Below the pieces are notes generated by a model, which was not told the origin of the DNA, did no database searches, and saw only the letters and a list, made by a program, of their open reading frames with translations. From the NCBI GenBank assembly GCA_022266195.1, contig WHVY01000001.1:18166001-18230000 (forward strand): a stretch of 64,000 bases of DNA, in the 5' to 3' direction. This stretch comes from Tetranychus cinnabarinus (Eukaryota; Arthropoda; Arachnida; Trombidiformes; Tetranychidae). How positions within the stretch are numbered: the stretch's first letter is position 1; the number at the start of each line of letters is the position of its first letter. Of the stretch, positions 58,151 to 64,000 are shown one piece after another. A program made the translations under genes and the position numbers.

Positions 58151-58390
58151 ACTTGAAGATCACAGATATTTTCACCACAGGAAACCATTTTGAGCCCTTT
58201 GAGTCGCCACTTACAACAACGCCACTTGTTAGACAACGTTCTTAACTGCACCGGACGCTGAGCACCAGAAGATTCAGTGCTAGTAGTTCGGGCACCAGTG
58301 TTAGCACTAAGTCCAAACCAAGACCAAAAATTTGACCATTGAAACTAGCTTGTCCACCAGGGCTTGATAGGACATCTATTAATTGATCAC
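58151..58390 (-). other. GC-richer, coding-like island of unknown origin
   Basis: Visibly richer in G+C than its AT-rich surroundings, and open on the minus strand from about 58345 to the stop near 58012. It reads FGLSANTGARTTSTESSG, then LRTLSNKWRCCKWRLKGLK. No domain is recognised and there is no clear start. The run TGGTGCCCGAAC (minus) differs by one base from a lysine-tRNA primer-binding site, so a retroelement leader relic is one possibility. Confidence 0.3.
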
Positions 58391-58634
58391 ATTGAGAGTG
58401 ATATTAAAAAAATGGTAAAAACTTTTCCCTAACAAAGTTTTTCACTTTTATTTTCAGGCATATTTATAATGAAACTCTCGGGAATTTTTAAAATCGGACT
58501 TTTGGTTATTTTTGGCTTAGGATCTGAACTTAATTGCATGTCTCTACTCAGCAAGAATTAACAATCAAAACAGATTTTCATTATATTAAAATTTATCTTA
58601 GCTAATAGCTGATTCAATAAGCATTTCCCCTTGT

Positions 58635-58755
58635 CTTGATAGTAGTGTTGATGATCTAGGTTCCCCTTCATCAATTAATAATTTCGGAGATTGCATTTTC
58701 TCTTTATCTTCAAAACGAGCCACTTTAATGGACTTCGGAGGTGATGGGCTCATTT
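58635..58755 (-). pseudogene. Relic of a further CFP1-type PHD paralogue
   Basis: Only two parts survive: the 3' flank (GATAGTAGTGTTGATGATCTAGGTT, compare TATAGTAGTGGTGAAGATTCAGGTT at 55908) and the linker stretch encoding SPSPPKSIKVARFED (minus), equivalent to SPSPLRSNKVARHED in paralogue 1. The PHD finger is gone. It ends at the junction with the duplicated segment starting at 58755. Confidence 0.7.
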
Positions 58756-59137
58756 TGATCAGTAATCACTGTTATATAACCAGAAATAATTTTCCTGATT
58801 TGCTTTAATTGCTGATTTTTTACTCAAAGAAACAAATCACACACTAGAATATGAAATGTTTCAGTTTTAATATCTTTCTAGCAATATAAAGATGTTTGTT
58901 TATCGATAATAGATAAAAATTAAATCGATCAACCGTTGATTTGAATTGGGGCAAAGAAGGTAAAAAAATAACACAAGGTAAAGTTTAATGGGAAAAAAGG
59001 TAAACACGATGAATAAATATTATAATAAATGGAAAAGGTCATCTTTAAAATCTCTAAGACCTTTCAAATAACATGATAATTAAAAGAAGATTAAAGAATT
59101 GATTAAACTCTATTAAGGCTACTAGAATCAAAATTGT
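58755..59137. repeat. Duplicated non-coding segment, short copy
   Basis: Short, internally deleted copy of 45501-46190, in the same orientation. It directly abuts the 3' end of the SKICH-like gene. Confidence 0.7.
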
Positions 59138-59141
59138 GAAA

Positions 59142-59824
59142 TCAAGAATCAACAATAACAAAACCATCATCGTCTGAATCAGCTGCATTATAAAGCTCTG
59201 GTATTTGACTTGAAGGCTGTGAACTGAATTGGAAAGGTCCACTTTTACCTAAAACAGATCTATTGGAATCTATATACAGGAAACAATAATTTTGACCAGT
59301 TTCAACATTGAAATTTGATTTTGAAATCAATAAAGTTTTCAGTATTGATTCATTGCAGCTCATTGATTGATTATTTAAAACGGGTAAACTGGAAACCAAT
59401 GATCCTTGATGAGATCCTTCATTGCCCTCCGTAAATAGATGAATTTCAATTCTATCATGCTTTCCATCTTTATCACTAGCAACTGATTGATCAGCTCCAT
59501 TGTCCATACTCTGGTCAGTTCGATAATAAATATATTTACACAATATATCATCATTAAGAGAGTAAACAGATCTGGTCTCCAAGAAGATCACATGACTTGA
59601 GTTACCAATAATGCTACAGTTATACGAGAGGCTTGTTAAATCAAACGAGATTGTCAACTCCCCAAAACTGGTGTCATCGGACTCTTTTTCCGGCTCCAAT
59701 AATTTACCATTTGAAACAGATGATTGACGCTTTTCACCAGTTTCATCACAGTCAGAATTGTGGTCTTCCTTCCTTTCATGAACCTTCTTAAGCTTTGATT
59801 TACCCTCAAGTGTATAAGGAATAC
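59142..59824 (-). CDS. SKICH-like protein with C-terminal LIR-like motif (CALCOCO/TAX1BP1-related), 5' incomplete
   Basis: The terminal exon 59824-59142 begins after a strong acceptor (CTTTCTCTTCTCAG) in phase; no in-frame ATG exists before residue about 110, so an upstream exon is missing from my model. A charged, lysine-rich stretch (LEGKSKLKKVHERKEDH) precedes a beta-rich domain: ELTISFDLTSLSYNCSIIG, a YYRTDQ strand, and NYCFLYIDSNRSVLGKSGPFQFSS, which matches the FYQFCYVD..G..RG.S.PFQF end of SKICH domains. The protein ends ELYNAADSDDDGFVIVDS: an acidic run then F-V-I-V, a LIR-type Atg8-binding motif placed like the LIR after SKICH in NDP52/TAX1BP1. Coiled coils and zinc fingers of those receptors are absent. 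Assignment is by motif order; moderate confidence. Confidence 0.6.
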
Positions 59825-60797
59825 CTGAGAAGAGAAAGAAAAGAAGAAAAAGTAAATTAAAATCAATTTTAGCCAGTTATTAAAGATTTACGTTTACAGT
59901 TTAAAGATTAAGCTTCAAAGATGAATAAAATTGGATTGTCTTCGCTCATTAATGAATTACTCAGAGATGGAAGATGAAACAAATTGAAGGTTATCATGTT
60001 TAGTAATTCAAAATATGAAGATAAATGGAGGAAAGTGGATGAGGCACAAAGCCCATCAAAATCTTGATCGACTAATCAAACTAGAGGAAAAGGTAACCAA
60101 AATAACATTATCAATTATTTTGTTTTCACAACAATTGTAAGCTGAAAAGATGAAATTCATGAACTGATCTGATATCGATTGATTGTTGTATTTTTAACAT
60201 GAAAAACGGTTGCTATAAATTCAAACATTATCCTTGATAAATGGTAAATTAAGGAGAAACTTGAACTTGATTACAAAACCCGTGGGTTTACATTTATGGT
60301 TATTTGTGGTTAAGGACATTTCAATTTGGTCGGTTACTCATGCTAATTTGTTAATATGTGAATTTGTTTCAATTGACAATTGCAGCAATTCAAGAGTTAA
60401 CTGTTTGGTTTAAGTTAAACAATTAGATCTGGTCAAACAAGCGGAATAAAAGTCCATTTGGTTGATGATTTAATAGATAAAATGAATGTATACAGAAGAA
60501 GCAAAGGAACCGACAAAATTGAAGGTTAACAAGATGGGAAGATGATGATGATGATGATGGAAATAGTGAGAAGTTTGATTCAACATTTATTAATTCAATA
60601 AAATTTGAAAGGAAACTGAAACTATTGAGTATCATGTTGAACTAACACGCCTGAATAACAAGTAAAAACAAATAATTGCAACATTAAAAACCAGTATCAA
60701 GTCGAGGTGAGACCAGATGAAATAAGAGGCTTAATTGAACTGTATTTTACTTTTCAACTAGTGTTTGGTTAATTTTTAGTTGTGATAATAGAACCAA
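59825..60797. other. Spacer; probable 5' exon(s) of the SKICH-like gene unseen
   Basis: Between two divergent genes. I looked for a minus-strand first exon ending with one base of a split codon and could not choose one. A (GAT)n microsatellite lies at 60542-60559. Confidence 0.4.
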
Positions 60798-63211
60798 ATG
60801 ATGGACCAAGAATCTGAAGAATCACAATCAAAAGATGATCAGCAAAATGTTCAACATATAGCTGATATAATTGGATCATGGGGACCTTATCAACGAAAAT
60901 TAATGTTTCTCTTGATTATCTGTTATTGGGCAGCTCCATTCAATAATCAAAGTCTCCTCTATTATGTTATCAAAAGTGACCTTTGGTGTGAAAAATCAAC
61001 TGGTTTTCGGGTAATTATATTGATATTTGTCTCCATTTTTCTGGTTGATGGTGATGAGAAAGAAACAATATTTAGTTTACTTTAATCATTTCTTAATTGC
61101 GTGAATGAGGGTTTCGCGTTGAATCTTTCAGATTGACTTTTATCTAATGACACAATCTAATTGAATCTACTTTTAGGTTGCTATTAAATCTGATACTTGT
61201 AGCTTCAAAGAGATTGAAAAATGTACTGCTTGGGGTCATAATATTACCAGAACAACCGTAACCAAAGAGGTAAGTTTGATTGATAACTTTAAATCAGGTC
61301 ACAATTAGTGATCAACTTTAACATGTTGCATCTTGTTCAAAGAGTTAAATTCAACGAGAGTGGATTCCAGTTTTGATAAAATAATGTGAATATCCGCCAT
61401 TAGCTATTTATAGCTTGATTGGTGTTTATCTTGAAATAAGATTTAAGTCCAGTCTGAGATTATGCGATCTTCTCGGAATGGTTTAGATTAGGATTGGACT
61501 TGAATCAAAACTGTAACCATTTTGATCACATTCCTCTAAAACTAGAACTGGTCCGAGACTTAAAATCAATAGCAACTAAACAATTTTACTTATTCAATTA
61601 TTTAGTGGAATCTTGTCTGTGAAAATTATTGGCAGCGATCATTAGCATTGTCAGCTTACCAAATGGGCTATTTAGTATCTGGACCGTTTATTGGTACAAT
61701 ATCCGATAAATTTGGACGTAAAAATGCCATAATCGGCTGCATAATTAGTGAAATAATTTGCAGTATACTCTTGTTTGTCTCATCGTCCATTGAAATGTTC
61801 ACGGTGGTCAGAATTATTCACGGCATCGGAGGATATGGCAGATATCTAGCTTCATTGGTTTTACGTGAGTTTCTTTTCAATCTTTTCACGAAATTAACTT
61901 TGAAAATAGCATCTTGATAAGAGTAAATAACCATTAATCAGCCATAAAGGTATTAAGTTCAATACTTGAACAAAACACCTTTTCAGCAAAAAGTAAGGTA
62001 TATTTCAGATTAGATCAGACTTGTGAGTCAACCTGTCAGTTATCTCTGAAGTTGTTGAAAAATAAGACTTTTAGACGACTGTTAATCAGATTAAAGAAAT
62101 TGATGAATTTTCCTTTTTTTCCTGTTGAAAGTTGTTGAAAGTGTTGGACCAAGGATCCGTGGACGAATTGTTGTTAGCTTTGACTGGATCTGGTTTGGCG
62201 GTGAATATTTAATGATATTGGTAACTTATTTTGTTACCAACTTTAGACACATCTTTTTGGGCTCAGCTATTTTCCAAATATTTTGTGTCACTATCGTTAT
62301 GCCCAAAGTCAATGAATCTCTTCGATGGCAGTTGGTTAATGGTCAAGATGAAAGAGCGGAAAAGGTATTGCGAGAGTATTCAGTTAAACAGGGTAGAATG
62401 GATGAAGAAACATTCCAAATGAAGTACGAAGCTCTTCGAGACAATGTCAAGTCCAGTTTACGGTCAAACAAGGCAAAGGAAACAATTTTCACTTTGTATC
62501 GCCATCCAACCTTATTGAAATACTGTTGTGCCTTGTATGTAATGTGGTTCACTATGGCTTTCACATTATTTGGATTAACTTATACATCACTCGATTTGTC
62601 TGGTAATATATTCCTCAATAATGCTATATTTGCCATTTCTGGTGTTTCAGCGCTTACATTCATGACCTGGAAAGTTGAATCCTTTAAACGACGACCATTG
62701 GTTCTTACTTTATGCTTAGCAACCTCGATGTGCTTATTTTCAATAATCCCATTAGCCACTTCATCAAGAGATGTTGTTCCAAGAACAGTTCTTATCACAG
62801 TTGGAAAATTTTTCGCCTCGTCAACCTTTCTTTTGATGTACGTCTATTCACCTGAAGTTTTTCCAACATCAATACGACATCTTGGAGTAGGAACCTGTTC
62901 AACAGCAGCAAGAATCGCCACAATATCAGCTCCATTTGTAGCACAATTGGTAAGTTGATCTTAACAGTGAATCACAGTTGATTTTTTTCACCAACTTTCT
63001 CTTTCCATTGAACCTTCTTTAGACTGCCAAAGCTGATCTAAGATACACATTTGGGTTGTTTGCCTCTTTGGGTTTAATTGGGGCTGCAGTTTCATTTGTG
63101 TTACCAGAAACTAAGGATAAAGAAATTACTGATACTGTTGAAGAAATGATTAGAAATACTAAAACAGACGATGAAAAAGAGATGATTGAACGAAGAAAGA
63201 ACCAGCCATAA
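60798..63211 (+). CDS. SLC22-type organic ion transporter (MFS)
   Basis: Five exons: 60798-61010, 61177-61269, 61606-61864, 62132-62949 and 63023-63211. All introns are GT..AG and phases join, giving 523 residues, close to the SLC22 norm. The N-terminal GSWGPYQRKLMFLL matches the family's start before TM1. A large extracellular loop with several Cys and an NIT glycosylation site follows. WNLVCENYWQRSLALSAYQMGYLVSG leads into TM2, with the MFS signature GTISDKFGRKNAI. VESVGPRIRGRI (TM4-5 loop) and the second-half YSPEVFPTSIRHLGVG with SFVLPETKDKEI are SLC22 hallmarks. It should move organic cations, anions or carnitine across the plasma membrane; the substrate cannot be told. Hydrophobic segments allow 11-12 TM helices. 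Confidence 0.9.
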
Positions 63212-64000
63212 AGGATGATCAGCTGATGCACTGTATACTGTCAAAGCATTGACTTTTCAACTTTTAGTTATTCAATTTATTTCTAAGTCAACCCATTGAT
63301 CATTTGCATGACCAAGATGGTTGATTCTATTATTCGAGAATTGTAATCTTATAACTTGAAACTTAACTCAACTGGAATAATGAATGTTTCTTGGGAAACG
63401 CCATTAATTGACTGAAAATTTATGATCAATTATTCAAAGAATAAGTTAACCATTGACTTAACCTTATAAATATACAAAAATTGTAGTTGAATTGAAGTAA
63501 ACAATGGATAGTGAATTTATATTACCAAAACATCAGAATAATGTACTCATTTGAATAATGGTGATAACAATTGGATTCAAAATTTCATTGTAAATTCATT
63601 TTTTCTCATGGCAAATACCAAATTATACCCATGTATTGTAAATTTTAAACAACGGGAGAGAGCTAATTACCTGAGAAGTTTCGTGATAATTTGAAATCTT
63701 TTCAATCCATCTAAATTTTTACACAGAGTCAGCTGTACTGTAAATACACGAAAAGTCAAGAAGCATTTTACTGTACAAGATGACTACAGTAGACTCTAAT
63801 TGACACAGAGTGATGGTAACGAAATACAAAAGGATCAGTTGTTATTTTAATTAGATAACATTTTTAGAGGACTCTGATATATTTAATTCAGTACACGAGT
63901 TATCAAATTAAATATGAAAAATATCGAAATCAAATTGGTAAAAGGGCTATTTCACCTAAATATTATAGCAAAATAGCCATAATGCTAATCCCACGACGTG
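63212..64000. other. 3' flank of the transporter, no supported gene
   Basis: AT-rich. Repeated short TGTACTGTAAAT / ACTGTACAAGATGACTACAGTAGA-like words near 63730-63800 hint at a degraded inverted-repeat element, but this is not established. Confidence 0.4.

Overview
Eukaryotic, AT-rich nuclear DNA from a metazoan. The conserved genes are animal genes, most introns are very short (often 57-150 bases, GT..AG, with pyrimidine-tract acceptors), and non-coding stretches are long. The style and gene set fit an arthropod, most probably an acariform mite of spider-mite type; that placement is inference, because no rRNA or mitochondrial marker is present. No CRISPR, operon or bacterial signal is seen. 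Multi-exon genes are given below as one entry each, with exon limits worked out from splice sites and reading phase.

Layout. 2.6-4.7 kb: mitochondrial ribosomal protein S15 (+) converges with NOL12 (-), with a gutted duplicate of the next gene between them. 6.1-17.5 kb: an NRDP1-like RING/coiled-coil exon whose end runs into the start of a protein-L-isoaspartate methyltransferase (PIMT) domain; the rest of a PIMT-like domain lies 10 kb downstream in compatible phase. 17.7-18.1 kb: an XRN2-binding (XTBD) protein (-). 18.2-21.9 kb: a cluster of repeats with a tRNA-like structured core. 22.4-24.7 kb: Iwr1/SLC7A6OS and CCDC124 (+). 26.8-30.3 kb: a voltage-sensing phosphatase (+). 31.0-32.0 kb: HSCB (-). 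32.8-34.0 kb: NUP54 without FG repeats (+). 34.6-38.1 kb: CRMP/dihydropyrimidinase (-), with a possible far-upstream alternative first exon at 48.2-49.1 kb. 51-53.5 kb: HAP40/F8A (-) divergent from ARPC4 (+). 53.9-57.8 kb: CFP1/CXXC1 lacking its CXXC finger (-), then two tandem PHD-only paralogues and a relic, with a perfect foldback MITE between. 59.1-59.8 kb: a SKICH-like protein with a C-terminal LIR-like motif (-). 60.8-63.2 kb: an SLC22-type transporter (+).

Most genes are unrelated housekeeping genes (mitochondrial translation and Fe-S assembly, rRNA processing, nuclear pore, actin, RNA polymerase II import). The novelty lies in gene rearrangement: a RING-PIMT fusion with its internally deleted copy, the CFP1-derived PHD family, and the tRNA-like repeat cluster with compensatory base changes. 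Large parts (1-2.5, 7.2-17.0, 24.7-26.7, 38.5-48.1 and 63.2-64.0 kb) contain no gene that can be supported with confidence.
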